A DNA stretch of 64,000 nt from Linanthus parryae (taxonomy: Eukaryota; Streptophyta; Magnoliopsida; Ericales; Polemoniaceae): contig JALGPY010000001.1 of NCBI GenBank assembly GCA_023055425.1, positions 137,169,368 through 137,233,367 of the forward strand. Reading direction: 5' to 3'. Under the pieces are notes generated by a model. It was not told the DNA's origin. It was given only the letters and a program-made list of their open reading frames with translations, and did not search any database. The translations under genes and the position numbers were made by a program. Position 1 is the first letter of the stretch; each line of letters begins with the position of its first letter. Shown in pieces: positions 1 through 11,072 of the stretch.

Positions 1-629
1 ATGAAGTTATAGAGCAAATAACAACTATCTATAACCGAGAGTTATAGTGTTTTTTATATATATCTTTCTCCCTAGAGTGAAATTTACATAGTTGAAATAG
101 AAGATTCGGTTTTAAACTCTTCTCCTCCTATATTGCTATTTTTTTGCCACTTTTACGAAGAAACAAAAATCCTCGTGAGGATATAATTGACTAATATGGA
201 CATAAAAGCAATTTTTATTGTTGATTGATGCACAATACAATTTTTCCCATAACCTAAAGTTATGAAAGAAAAAAAATGCATGCGCTAATACTTCGTCCAT
301 ATCTGACTAGTTTGATCCATTCCCAAGCGTGAATGGTAGCGGATCCCTGGAGAGGATGCTTTATTATATTCCTTATGTCAATAGGGATGCATCCCCTGAA
401 GTGAGTCCCATATATCTGGTCAAAATAATTTGCACGATCTTAGACTTGGTTGCAATATTTATATCATCATGGTATTATGAGGATCCAAGACTGATCTCCT
501 ACGACCATATGAAACCAGGTGGAGAGGAAAAAAATGCACCAATATTTGCAAATAATGCCCTCTAGTGGGTACGCATGGTTGCATACTTGTAACAAGCCAC
601 ATGTTTTGTGGATCTCTATGAGAATTGTT
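1..629. other. AT-rich sequence without a recognisable gene
   Basis: I see no gene here. There is one short open frame (about 329-565) whose product I do not recognise and which shows no conserved motif. The stretch has poly-A and poly-T runs and looks like decayed intergenic or transposon DNA. Confidence 0.5.
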
Positions 630-850
630 GGTTGAGTGATTTAATATCCTCCCAATAGATATGCAAATTTTTGGTCGAGTGATTTAATATCCTCCCAATA
701 GATATGCAAATTTTTGGTCGAGTGACACACGATCCTCCCAATATTTATGCAATTTTTTTTTGGTTGAGTGATTCAAAATCCTCCCAATATCTATGTATTT
801 TTTGTTGGTTGAGTGATTCAAGATCCTCCAAACTCTTTGGAAATTACATG
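630..850. repeat. Tandem repeat, about 44-bp unit, five copies
   Basis: Units start near 630, 673, 716, 762 and 807. Each begins with GGTTGAGTGATT or GGTCGAGTGA, continues with ATCCTCCCAATA, and ends in a T-run. The first two units are nearly identical and the last is truncated. Open frames across this stretch on both strands are by-products of the repeat. Confidence 0.85.
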
Positions 851-1447
851 CTTCACAATGAACTTTCCACGCTACTTTTTGGCGCAACACAATTAGATTA
901 GAGATTATCAATTTCTCATTTCAGGATTCTTAAATGAATTCTTTGAGGGAAATCCAACTAAATATGCGATTCATGGGTACGTTAGTATCAAGGTTAGCTT
1001 CTTGTATTTATTTTTTCTCTTCATCTTTTTTTTTTTCTCTTGATTGTTATGAAGTCCCTATTTCTTTTATGGCTCGCACAGGAGATAGAAAAAAAAAGAC
1101 AATGGCAGAATATGCATAAGTCCCTGATATGCTTATTAGCATCATATTTCATACCCGAAATTATGAATTATTTGACTTTATGAAAAGGTACCCTTCAAGA
1201 GGTAACCCACACTGTCAAACTAAAAGTTTCGACTATTGAAAAAAAAAAAACTATTCAAGGATGTACACGAGACCTTTTAAGGCTCACAACGGTATCTTTT
1301 TAGCACCGTGTGTTTCATGAAACATAAATGATCCCCTTGAATATGATTCAAAGTAATGGAACTATTCAAATTATATACTTCAATTTATGGACATGCCGAA
1401 TGATTTAGTATATTTACAAATAAAGGGCATTCTCCGTAGACAATTTC
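851..1447. other. Intergenic, no gene seen
   Basis: AT-rich DNA with homopolymer runs. I found no conserved coding motif on either strand. Confidence 0.4.
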
Positions 1448-1540
1448 TTCATAAATGGCTTGATGCATTACATCGCCTATCCAACGCATATAATTTTTTC
1501 ATAAAAATTGGCTTGATGCATTGCATCGCCCAGCTGACGC
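1448..1540. repeat. Short direct duplication
   Basis: The segment at 1448-1487 (containing GGCTTGATGCATTACATCGCC) recurs at 1498-1540 with a few changes and an A insertion. It lies in degraded sequence with no recognisable gene. Confidence 0.7.
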
Positions 1541-3114
1541 CTAGTCAATGCGTTGTGATTCCATATCATATCTCATATAACATCAAAGATTTCTTATTCA
1601 GTCCCTAAAGTGGCTTGGATGTTGTTAATCTCACATTTGAAAAATGTGCATATCTTATTTCGAACACCTAGAAGACATATTTTCTCTAGAAGAGATCAAT
1701 GATTTTTGACATGAACTCGTGAAGAAATTTCAAGATTGAGTTTTTCACCATTACACACTAAAAGTGATTGGCTGCTTAAATAATTGATGTAAGAATTCAA
1801 ATAGTCTTCGTGATTATTTTTAGATTGACCATATATGCACTTCTTAGGAATTGTGCAAAAGTTACCATATGGATGATTTATTAAGAGTTATATTTATATA
1901 TTTACATGCTCTACGCCCATTATCTATCGCATTTGAACCCGTTTAAAGGAGTAGCATGAGATTAGTGTATTCTCATAAGTTAAACTCCTATCCCAAAGAG
2001 GATAGTATTTTAGAGTTCTTGAGGACTACACGTTTGAATAATGACAAACTATATCTCCTAAGTAGATATATTCTCGCCTTATTTTTTTGGCTCGAGTATC
2101 TAAATATGCCTAAAGCATATTTTTATGACATCGATCATATGGTTCATGTCATGAGGGGGAGGGAATACCCTATTACAAGACATGAATTTTAATTTAAATG
2201 TCTCATTCAAACTTGATCCGAATGATCTTATAAATTATGAGATTTATGAAGCATGTAAAGTTTGCTTATGCAACTACAAATATCCTTTATAGGGATCATC
2301 ATCTTGTTAGTTCCAATTTTACTGAAATTGAGAACACAAGAGAATCATCAAAATGATGAAATCAATGCCCATGAAGATGCAACAACTCATGTAGAAGAAG
2401 AGCTACCTACATTTGAGTGTATATGTGATCATGAATTTTGAAAAGCGCTTGAAATCATAAGTTTCCTTATACCACTACAAGTGGAATCTTGTTTGACTAT
2501 ATTGGCCAAAATAAAAGTCAACACTTGTGTGTGTAAATATACACGAGCTCTGCAGTTAATTCATAGAGCATATATGTGAAGTACTTTGAAGTACTTGAGA
2601 TGCTTCAAGCATCCATGTTCGTATAGAACATCATATCATATGTCCGCACCCTAATGGTTAAATGCGTGAGACTTTTGGAAGAGAAACATGCTATATTACA
2701 AGTGATACCCATATGTTTCTCATGGTTATAATTATAACCCAATCCTCTGTTGATAAGAGTGATTATGATATTTCGTTTAGTCTTAAGACTATGGATATGA
2801 AAGTAACTAGTTACGCAAAATGATCGTACGAATCAATATATGTGAAATCCATGGAGGCTATTGCCCATGAGATATTCTTTTTTTGCTAAAGAATATCGAA
2901 TATACATGCTCACGAGTAGTTTAGGTGCATATGAAGAATTTCTCATGAGTATATAACATGTCATAGTTTATTAATCGATAGGTTTTATTACTATCTTGAA
3001 TGATCGTGTTGCATCATATTATGTTAGACATTATTTATTCCCCATAAGTTCACTTTTCATGGAGGAAGTGTGACATCAGGATGATGCAAAGAGGGGGAGA
3101 TTAAATTACAAGGC
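1541..3114. other. Degraded sequence upstream of a Copia 3' end
   Basis: No readable gene. A 78-residue frame at 1956-2192 has no family signature I recognise. Position suggests the decayed body of the Copia element whose 3' end follows, but I could not find reverse transcriptase or RNase H motifs, so this is inference only. Confidence 0.3.
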
Positions 3115-3302
3115 GATGTACTCTTTTTCCTTAGCTGAGGTTTTTATCCCTAAGGGTTTTTCCAAGCAATGTCTTAACGAGACATTCGGCCTTGAATGAG
3201 TTCAACATTGAACCAAGCTCCCGCTCATAAGATGTACTCTTTTTCCTTTGTCAGGGTTTTTGTCCCAACGGGTTTTGCTCGGCAAGGTTTTAACGAGGCA
3301 TC
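3115..3302 (+). repeat. Duplicated Copia 3'-untranslated motif
   Basis: Two copies (3115-3191 and 3231-3302) of a block starting GATGTACTCTTTTTCCTT, continuing with a GGTTTTT..CCC..GGGTTTT stretch and ending near TTAACGAGRCAT. I know this block from the untranslated stretch between RNase H and the polypurine tract of many plant Copia elements. A polypurine tract and LTR-like sequence follow directly, which agrees. Confidence 0.6.
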
Positions 3303-3322
3303 ATGTTAGTGTTAGTGAATAT

Positions 3323-3508
3323 TCAAGGGGGAGTGTTATGAAATATATTATTGATATGGTGAATATTAACATAATATTGTATTGCCATGTATAGATGATA
3401 CTGATTGACCCCCACACCCTATATAAAAGGGTAGTTTGGTGGAGAATAAGACACACTTGATATTCCTCCCTACATTGTTCTCTCTTCTCTACTCTTGAGT
3501 TCACAACA
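3323..3508 (+). mobile_element. Copia polypurine tract and 3' (or solo) LTR
   Basis: A purine tract (CAAGGGGGAG, 3323-3333) directly precedes TGTTATG at 3334, a typical LTR start. A TATA-like CTATATAAAAGG lies near 3419-3430. The LTR may end at the CA at 3508, giving about 175 bp, or at a similar TCACAACA near 3655. No 5' LTR or target-site duplication was found, so the right boundary is uncertain. Confidence 0.5.
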
Positions 3509-3924
3509 TGCACCCAAAATTCTCAAGATATTTTTCAGGGATTAGATGGTAATGATCTTCTCATTTAAATAATCCACCTATTATATATTTAAATTATCAT
3601 ATTTGATTAATTTCTATTTTTTCGTCGTCTTCTCAAACCCTTCGATTGTCACAACAAGACGATACAGGGCCTCTTCTGTTATCGTGGTCGTGGCCATGGT
3701 CGACTTTGACCCTATTTTGATGCTACACTTACATACTCTGCACAATTTGTTCAACCTTCATAGACCTCCATAAATCCAATATCCACATGTTCATTTAACC
3801 CGGAAGAAGTTCGATAAGTTTGATGTTAATGCATTTCCTTGAATCTTGAAATATTTTCAAGCATTGAACTAGGAGTAATTTTGACACCATGAATTTAGGA
3901 TCAATTTATAACTAGAACACTCCC
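3509..3924. other. Intergenic, no gene seen
   Basis: No coding or structural signal beyond the uncertain LTR end described for the preceding Copia fragment. Confidence 0.35.
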
Positions 3925-4215
3925 TCATAGGAGGGTACGTCTAGTTTTCTAGGATTAGTGCTATTTGCTAGGATTAGACTAAATATAATAATACTGTATT
4001 TGGTTGTTCTGGAATTTTAACACATGTATTAAATAGTAAAAAGATTGTGTTTAATACCATAAAGTCCCTCTCACATGAATGTATTAGTTAGATTGGACTA
4101 TTTCTATCTTAATATTTAATTAATAGTGACCGAAACCAAATATAATTTTATTTATAGCTCAACTAATCTAATTCAATCCTATCCAGAAAATTTAGTCCAG
4201 TCTAGTTCAATATGG
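3925..4215. mobile_element. Possible MITE with degenerate terminal inverted repeats
   Basis: The left end (CTAGTTTTCTAGGATTAG) and the reverse complement of the right end (CTAAATTTTCTGGATAGGA) form an imperfect terminal inverted repeat around about 290 bp of AT-rich non-coding DNA. No target-site duplication is convincing. The family is not assigned. Confidence 0.3.
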
Positions 4216-4230
4216 ATGCTCTGAAAAATC

Positions 4231-4762
4231 AAATGTGCCAATAAGGAATATATATACTAATTGTAGATCATTCAAAACATGCATTGGTCCACAGCCACGT
4301 GGATATATCAGCAACGTCCAACTGGCAGCCACATGGTGCTCCATGCACAACATATCATGGCATGACTACACCTGGGGATCAAGAGACAGGGTCCCCTCGC
4401 ACATATTCTTGTTTGATTGCATTGGTCAGCATCTTCCGAGATCACAGCGCCTAGCAGGGTTGTACGGCTCACAGATAGCCACATAATCTCTTTTGGCTGG
4501 CCTAATTGGAGCAATATAAATAGAAGTGTCATTTCCTGCAAAAAGTACATATTCATTACGGTACAAACCCGTACACATGAACTGCTAGGATTCCTCACAG
4601 AGCTTTCACCCTCTTCTGTTTGCATTCATGACTTATTTCCACCCCATTCTTTCGATATCTCTCTGTTTACTTCTCTATACTTCTCCACCATTGTTGATTA
4701 CTTGTTGAGAGTGTACCATTTGAACTTGATTAGCTAGTACACATCATTATTTAGTATCTACA
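4231..4762 (+). mobile_element. 5' LTR (3' portion) of a Tat-like Gypsy relic
   Basis: The sequence has a TATA-like motif (CAATATAAATAG near 4513), CT-rich leader-like DNA and ends TATCTACA directly before a primer-binding-like TTGGTGATCC. The left boundary could not be fixed. The assignment to a Tat-like Gypsy lineage rests on the gag that follows in the same orientation. That gag is interrupted by the Athila insertion. Confidence 0.5.
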
Positions 4763-4779
4763 TTGGTGATCCTGACGTG
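4763..4779 (+). promoter_or_regulatory. Primer-binding-site-like sequence of the Tat-like relic
   Basis: TTGGTGATCCTGACGTG lies immediately after the LTR end CA. It resembles primer-binding sites of some plant Gypsy elements. I did not assign the complementary tRNA. Confidence 0.45.
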
Positions 4780-4978
4780 AAAAGGGTGAATGCTAATCAA
4801 AAAAGTAAACTCTAAACACAAAATGATCGAATAAGAGGGAATATCTGGTAACAGATTCTCACAAAGCCCAGATATACCATTGTCTCTAAATCCCGACAAC
4901 ACTGTTGATCCGAGGGTAGTTTCTATCCAAGCACTAGGAGCTACAACACAAACCTAAATAAATTAAATAAAAGACGCC

Positions 4979-5086
4979 ATGGATGATATGGCGACTGCGA
5001 CCACTCAAAGGAATGATATGCTCTCCAGGGAGATGTTGGAAGGACAGACTTCCCTAAACTTACCAGTGGCTGGTTTGGTTGTGCCC
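4979..5086 (+). pseudogene. Tat-like Gypsy gag, 5' fragment
   Basis: An ATG at 4979 opens a 36-codon frame that runs without a stop to the insertion point of the Athila element. The last codon ends exactly at 5086. The frame resumes at 18645, after the Athila element and the second copy of the TGCCC target-site duplication, with a proline-rich segment. This shows the gag was open across the site when the Athila inserted. No conserved gag domain is contained in this short N-terminal piece. It is called gag from its position after LTR and PBS and from the continuation beyond the insertion. Confidence 0.65.
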
Positions 5087-5383
5087 TGATAGCTTGTAAG
5101 CGGAGTTAGTTTGGGACACATTTTTACCATTGGTTCCGACCCTGTTGAGATTGATTTCGCCTATTTTCAGTCAGTTTTCCACCTGATACGAGACAAAGGA
5201 CGCTGAGAGCATAATTGATATATTTGAGTAATTTCATGCATAATTTTTTTTATTGGATATGATCGCGGGTACTTGTTGTTGTGTGCAGGAAACGGGTACA
5301 GAGAAATGCATGAGAGAGGCTTGGAATGGAGGCAGCGTGTCAAGAAGTCAAAGCAGAACAAATTCAGAAAAAGGCTAAGGCTG

Positions 5384-5717
5384 TGCGTTCAAACGCACAG
5401 CGTGCGTTCAGATGCACAAATGTTAGCAGCAGAGAAAAACAGGAGAAAAAATACAGAAAAGGGACCAAGTGTGTGCGTTCATACGCACACCCTGCGTTTG
5501 AACGGCGGACACTTCAAAATAACTGAAGGTCAGAAATAGGCAAAAATCAACCAGAAGACCAAGTGGTGCGTTCAAACGCACATTGTGCGTTGAAACGCAC
5601 AATCCAGGAAGTCAAGGAAAGTCAAAGTCAACATCAGAAGTTGTGCTTCCAAACGCAGGTGATGTGCGTTCAAACACACGTGTGCGTTGAGGCGCAGAGA
5701 GGCTGCGTTCAGACGCA
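5384..5717 (+). repeat. Array of TGCGTTCAAACGCA palindromes in U3
   Basis: About ten copies of a 14-bp imperfect palindrome (arms TGCGTT and AACGCA, centre CA) start at 5384, 5403, 5474, 5493, 5567, 5585, 5643, 5664, 5683 and 5704. Several carry one to three changes. Spacing is irregular, often in close pairs 18-21 bp apart. The array stops 85 bp before the TATA box. Open frames here (Arg-Ser-Asn-Ala or Val-Gln-Thr repeats) are translations of the motif, not genes. Confidence 0.9.
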
Positions 5718-5802
5718 CGTCAGGATTTCCAGAAGCTTCCAGGACGGGTTTAGACAGAGGCATAAGAGGAATTTCAGTCACCAGTTTCAGAGACTGTGGC
5801 AG

Positions 5803-5809
5803 TATAAAT
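5803..5809 (+). promoter_or_regulatory. TATA box of the Athila 5' LTR
   Basis: TATAAAT in the context GGCAGTATAAATGGAGGCGT. The 3' LTR has TATAAAA at the equivalent place (17681-17687). It lies 85 bp downstream of the last palindrome in both LTRs. Confidence 0.75.
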
Positions 5810-6807
5810 GGAGGCGTCCCAGCACAGAATTAGGTTACCCAGACACACCTATCATCATCATCACAGAAGACAGTACCAGAGCCGTCAGTTTGGAGTAGAG
5901 CATAGATTGGAGCAGTTTCAGTATTCAGCCATAACTCGTTTGATCTTTCTTCTTTCTTTTATGAAACAGTGTTTTTTTAATAATGTACGCTAGCTAAACC
6001 TTTTACCTAGGTTTTCGGTGAACCTAGGGTTTATGAATTCAGCGACGTGGTTTGTTTTACGTCTCAGATGCATGACTAATTTGAAGTCTTAATACAATAT
6101 TGGATTGTTTATAATTCTGTCTTTGATTTTATATTTATGCATGAATGGCCTGATCACCCAGCAGTGCTACAGACAGGAACTGGTGCGCGAGAGTGGCCAG
6201 TGAGAGTTAGGAAGAGAAGACGGGATTTAGTACTCTGGCTTGATGGACTGAGAGGTGAAGAGAATCAGGGGACTAGCCCAGAAGCATTAGACCAACTGCT
6301 AAAAGTTTAGGGGGAGACCAAGAGGAGATCCTGTAACCCTAGCGGACTTAGAACAAACCTGCAGATCGAGGTGAGCCTAGGGGATCTGAAAATCTGCAGG
6401 TGAGTGATAGATACATGAGACCGAGAGGAGATTGTATCATTGGTATGCTGGCATGAACAATACCGATGTGTGTTTCTGAAATCAAAGTAAACTATAAAAG
6501 TTTATTGGTAACCCTAGGGGATCCTGGAACATGGATCTTCAATTCATCAGTTTTCAGACTTAGAAAAATTCCCATAAAATTTATACAAAAAAATAGTTTC
6601 TTTAATTACTGTTTTTATTTACTGCAATTTAGTTTGATAAATCACACACACTTATTCCTCCTTTTTACAGCTTTGCAATTAATTTTAATTTCAAAGATAA
6701 AATCGTCCTGTTCTCGTGGGATCGATAATCACAGTCACAAATACGTACTCTATATTACATGATCGTACACTTGCGAAAAAGCACATAGAATTACGCTGTC
6801 AAGTTTT

Positions 6808-6825
6808 TGGCGCAGTTGCCGGGGA
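6808..6825 (+). promoter_or_regulatory. Athila primer-binding site
   Basis: TGGCGCAGTTGCCGGGGA, six bases after the LTR end. It differs by one base from the Athila/Tat consensus TGGCGCCGTTGCCGGGGA, described as complementary to the 3' end of tRNA-Asp. Confidence 0.9.
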
Positions 6826-6947
6826 ACGGTGACGGTTTCTCTTAGGAATCAGAATAGTTTCAAAGTTTTTTCTCTTATTTTTATTTTCTATTTCTCTTTC
6901 TCTTATCTCATTACTCTTCTACTCTTATTTTTATGCCATTCTAGTGT

Positions 6948-8072
6948 ATGCCCAGATTGCCTCGCAAACTGGTACCACCACTCGAAGATCCAGAAAAACT
7001 TTTCAGAGAACAAAACTGCAGACACCGAGCCAAGATGTCTGAACATGGAGAGGAGACACCAACAGAACCAGAGCAGCGCACTCCAGCCCAGATGGCTCTT
7101 TATATTGAGGAGCTGATAGCAGCAGGCTTTGCTGCCTGGAACAAACAGAGAACTTACAACAGATTTGGGAGGGCGATAGTGGAGAAATTCGAAGTTCCTA
7201 CCGGAGGGCATGAGCCAACCATCGTAGTGCCACCAATAACAGCAGATCACTTTGATCTGAAGTCATCCACTATCCAAACCGCCCAGACCCATTGCGCGTT
7301 CAATGGGAAAGGTGACGAAGACTCGAACGACTTCCTCGGGAAGTTTGAAGATTACTGTAACAAGATCAAATACAGAGGAGTTGAGGCGGATACACTAAAA
7401 TTAATCTTGCTCCCATATTGCTTGTTCGGGACAGCGAAAGCCTGGCTAGAAGCCAGACCACCGAGATCCATTACAACCTGGGAAGGGTGTGTCGCTGACT
7501 TTTTAGAAAAATTATATCCCGCTTCTCGTGTTATCAAACTTCAAAGAGAGATATTATCCTTTAAACATAAGATGGGCGAGACGGTGGTAGACGCATGGGA
7601 CAGGTTGATGAGACTTGTTAAAAGATGCCCCAATCACGGCTTCGGGGACGCGAAGATTCTGCAAGTATTCTACCATGCTCTGGACTATGTAGATACAGAT
7701 GGAGCCTATGAAATGATGAAGCAACTAGCCAAACAGGAAACTCGCCTGTTTGATGACCGCAGGCTCACAGCACTAGCAGAACTAGTGGCTGATGACAGAA
7801 TTGACAATCTGACAAAAGTGGTGCAAGACTTAGTCAAGAAGGTCTATACAAAGAAGAAAACTGTAGCAGCAGTGGACGAACCAGACTTGGATGCAGCGAT
7901 CCAGGAGCTTCAGAATGAGGATGCCAACTATGTTCAGCAACATTGGGATCCAAGCCGCTACAGACCAGGAACACGTGACCATCCTGGGTTCCGGTACGGA
8001 AACGCTAATGCAGCAGTTTATGCACCAGGGTTTCAGCACAGGCCACAGACACAGCAGGCAGCACCTACATAG
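6948..8072 (+). CDS. Athila gag polyprotein (truncated by a stop)
   Basis: A 374-codon frame from an ATG at 6948. Residues about 115-260 match the retrotransposon gag capsid domain: an AFNGKGDEDSNDFLGKFEDY-like start, the LLPYCLFGTAKAWL core, then FLEKLYPASRV and a VVDAWDRLMRLVKRCPNHGF segment typical of Athila gag. The protein would form the particle that packages element RNA. A TAG ends it after a Gln/Pro-rich tail. Related gag continues beyond in another frame (8201-8780), so the stop is probably a mutation. This is the best preserved coding segment of the element. Confidence 0.85.
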   Translation: MPRLPRKLVPPLEDPEKLFREQNCRHRAKMSEHGEETPTEPEQRTPAQMALYIEELIAAGFAAWNKQRTYNRFGRAIVEKFEVPTGGHEPTIVVPPITADHFDLKSSTIQTAQTHCAFNGKGDEDSNDFLGKFEDYCNKIKYRGVEADTLKLILLPYCLFGTAKAWLEARPPRSITTWEGCVADFLEKLYPASRVIKLQREILSFKHKMGETVVDAWDRLMRLVKRCPNHGFGDAKILQVFYHALDYVDTDGAYEMMKQLAKQETRLFDDRRLTALAELVADDRIDNLTKVVQDLVKKVYTKKKTVAAVDEPDLDAAIQELQNEDANYVQQHWDPSRYRPGTRDHPGFRYGNANAAVYAPGFQHRPQTQQAAPT

Positions 8073-8790
8073 CAAGCACCATTAGCACAACCACAACTTA
8101 ACCTATCAATACAGCATTTCGAGAACTACATGGAAAATTTAATAAGCAATGGGAGGCCAAATTCTCGCAGATTGATTCACTCACTGCCGATGTAAGTCAG
8201 ATGAAAATTTCAATCCGAAATTTGGAAGTACAGAATGGTCAGCTCGCACAGAATCAGGCAGAAAAAATTCGAGGGAATATACCATCAAACACAGTGAATA
8301 ATCCACGCGCTCAGATCAATGCCATCACAACTTGGAGTGGAATTGCACTACAGGATCCGCCGTATCCCAGTCATGCACGTGCACAAAAGTAGAAGGACAT
8401 TGAACACGAAGTTTTTGACAGGGAAGACAGTTCAACCGCCAGCCCCCAGCCGAAGGGCCCGGTCGGACAGGATGCAGGGCAGACTGATAAGGGTAAACCA
8501 AAAACAGTGCCAATTTCTAAGGAGGTGCTTTACCCTATGAAGACACGCAAGAGGGATGATAGCAAAGACTACGCCAGATTTCTCGAAGTATTCAAGCAGT
8601 TGCAGATCAACATACCGTTTGCCGAGGCGTTAGCTATAATGCCCACTTATGCTAAATTCCTCAAGGACATACTGTATGGGAGGAGGCGGATGAGTGACTT
8701 CAAAACAGTAAATCTGACGGCAGAAGCGAGCAGTTGTGTGAAAAAACGGGCTACCACTGAAAAAGAAAGACCCTGTCAGTTTTGTTATCC
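8073..8790 (+). pseudogene. Athila gag C-terminal / linker region, broken
   Basis: Two readable pieces lie in different frames. Around 8201-8390 there is a segment with IRNLEVQNGQLAQ and AITTWSGIALQDPP, matching the linker of Athila polyproteins that ends in an ITTRSG-type motif. Around 8507-8750 the segment YARFLEVFKQLQINIPFAEA followed by MPTYAKFLKDIL is the conserved block just before the Athila protease. A frameshift near 8745-8780 separates it from the protease. Confidence 0.75.
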
Positions 8791-9088
8791 CAGTAACCCT
8801 AGGCAGCGCTTACACAGGAAAGGCTCTGTGTGACTTAGGATCCAGCATTAACCTGATGCCACTGACCATCTTCAAACGTTTGGGGGTCGGAGAACCCAGG
8901 CCAACCAGAATTATGCTTCAAATGGCTGAAAGATCCGTAAAACCTGCTTATGGATTCATTGAGGATATTCTGGTGAAAGTTGTGGAGTGATACTGGATAT
9001 GGAGGCAGGGGAGGTCCCGCTCATTCTGGGCAGACCATTCCTAGCAACAGGATAAGCCATTATCAACTGCAAGAGTGGAGAGCTATCT
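8791..9088 (+). pseudogene. Athila aspartic protease remnant
   Basis: The segment around 8800-8900 encodes GKALCDLGSSINLMP, the Athila-type retroviral protease active site (Asp-Leu-Gly in place of Asp-Ser/Thr-Gly). It continues with FKRLGVGEP and MAERSVKPAYGFIEDILVKV, the conserved flap and substrate-groove regions. A TGA after the ILVKVVE segment and a shift to another frame break it before the reverse transcriptase. It would cleave the polyprotein if intact. Confidence 0.75.
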
Positions 9089-10731
9089 ATGCAAATTAAC
9101 GAAGAAAAAGTGAAATTCAATGTCTTGAAGTCTCTCCAGCTCCCAAAATATTATGGTCATGAAAAATGTTTTTCTGTGGAAGTGATCGATGAAGGACTCG
9201 AAAACAAAGAGATGGACGAGCTATGGGCAGAGCTGGAAAAAATGTACCCAGAGGAAGAGGAGGAGCGCCAGAATGAGCAGGCCATGAGAACTGAAAGCTG
9301 GACCACCTTATATAACGATGAAAAAGGCGAGCAAAAAATGGCCCTAGTGCCATCACTCGAAGAACCACCAGTCCTGGAGCTGAAACAACTCCCAGACCAC
9401 CTCAGGTATGCTTATATTGGTGAAAATAATACTTTGCCAGTAATTGTTTCGTCTCTTCTATCTCAGGAGCAGGAACAGAAGCTGCTGGAAGTGCTGAGAG
9501 AGCATAAAGAAGCTATTGGATGGACAAATGCTGATCTTAAGGGAATCAGTCCCGACTACTGCATGCACAAGATAAGGATCGAAGAGGGAAAGAAGCCAGT
9601 AATTCATCCTCAACGGAGACTGAATCCAATCATGAAAGACGTTGTGCTCAAGGAGGTCATGAAGTGGCTGGAAGCAGGGATCATATACCCCATATCAGAC
9701 AGCAGCTGGGTTAGTCATGTCCAGTGTGTACCAAAAAAAGGGGGGGTATCACAGTGGTGCAGAATGTAGATCAAGAACAGATCGCCCAGCGCACTGTCAT
9801 AGGCTGGCGAATCTGTATGGATTATCGGAAGCTGAACGACGCAACACTGAAGGACAAATTTTTGCTACCATTCATGGACCAGATGCTGGACAGATTGGCT
9901 CACCATGCTTATTACTGTTTTCTTGACGAGTACTCCGGATACAACCAGATCTACATTTATCCGGAAGATCAAGAAAATACGACGTTCACTTGCCCATATG
10001 GTACGTTTCCCTTTAGACGCATGCCATTTGGACTATGTAACGCTCCAGCTACATTCCAGCGATGAATGATGTCCATATTTTCTGATATGATTGAGAAAAA
10101 TCTGGAAGTTTTCATGGATGATTTTTCACTGTTTGGGGACAGCTTCGATGACTATTTACACCATCTGGCTAGGGTTCTGATCTGCTGCAGGAAGACTAAC
10201 CTGGTACTCAACTAGGAAAAATGCCACTTCATGGTTGCTGAAGTAATAGTGTTGGGACACATGATTTATAGCAAGGGCTTAGAGGTGGAGAGAGCAAAGA
10301 TTGAGGTGATCAAGCAGTTGCCATATCCAAACACAGTTCAGGCGATCAAGAGTTTTTTGGGCCATGCAGGGTTTTACAGAAGATTTATCAAAGACTTTTC
10401 CAAAATTACAAAGCCATTATGTAATTTGCTGGGAAAAGATGTGCCATTCGTATTCGACGAGGCCTGTAGAAAATTCTTTGACATACTCAAAGATCGGCTG
10501 ACCACTGCACCAATTATCACGACTCCAGATTGGTCACTCCCATTCGAACTTATGTGCGACGCTAGTGACTATGCAGTTGGAGCAGTTTTGGGGCAGCGGA
10601 AGGATAAAGTGTGCACTGTGATTTATTATGCCAGCAGGGTCATGAATGAAGCACAAATTAATTATGGGACAAAGAAAAGGAGCTGCTGGTGGTGGTTTTT
10701 CCTTTGGACAAGTTCAGATCTTATCTGGTAG
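9089..10731 (+). pseudogene. Athila reverse transcriptase, frameshifted
   Basis: Three segments follow each other. 9089-9769 has the N-terminal part (HKEAIGWTNADLKGISPDYC, CMHKIRIEEG, AGIIYPISDSSWVSHVQCVP). 9724-10065 has ICMDYRKLNDATLKD, FLDEYSGYNQI and MPFGLCNAPATFQR. 10066-10731 has the FMDDF active site near 10113 and the thumb/connection region (FLGHAGFYRRFIKDFSKI). The first break lies in a run of A and G at about 9733-9748. A TGA interrupts CNAPATFQR-CMMSIF at 10063, and a TAG lies at about 10213. The segment copies RNA to DNA in an intact element. This copy is dead. Confidence 0.85.
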
Positions 10732-11072
10732 GGTCAAAAGTCATTATCTTCACTGATCATAGTGCACTTAAGTACTTGCTCGAGAAAAAGGATGCAAATC
10801 CACGATGGCTGCTTTGGATCCTGATAATGCAGGAATTCGATGTTGAAATCAGGGACAAGAAGGGAGTTGAAAGTGTGGTAGCAGATCACTTATCTCGCCT
10901 GGAGAACCCAACAGAGGAGTCAGTACCGATTCAAGAGAATTTCCCTGAGGAGTATATTATGAAGGTCAAAGCCAGCAGACAACCCTGGTATTACGCAATA
11001 GCCAATTATTTGGTTAATGGAGCACTCCCCGAGGACATCACCCCTTTACAGAAAAAGAAGTTTATTTCATGA
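10530..11072 (+). pseudogene. Athila RNase H region
   Basis: The first part (LPFELMCDASDYAVGAVLGQ, carrying the first catalytic Asp) is in the frame that ends at 10731. The rest ([20 protein letters not shown], then [25 protein letters not shown]) lies in the 10689-11072 frame. A frameshift near 10670-10720 separates them. The end of this frame reaches the integrase N-terminus. Confidence 0.8.

Larger units (their letters stand above)
5087..6801 (+). repeat. Athila 5' LTR
   Basis: 1715 bp, TGATAGCTTG to TGTCA. It contains a palindrome array in U3, a TATA box at 5803-5809, and pyrimidine- and AT-rich U5 sequence. The 3' LTR (1674 bp) matches along its whole length but has many substitutions and short indels, so the insertion is not recent. 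Confidence 0.95.

Noticed and set aside
1956..2192. A small gene of 78 codons
   Set aside because: No family resemblance, no promoter or splice context, and the surroundings are degraded transposon-like DNA.
5384..5717. CRISPR-like appearance of the repeated 14-bp motif
   Set aside because: The repeats are too short, spacing is irregular, the copies are degenerate, and the array sits inside a plant LTR retrotransposon. No cas genes are present.
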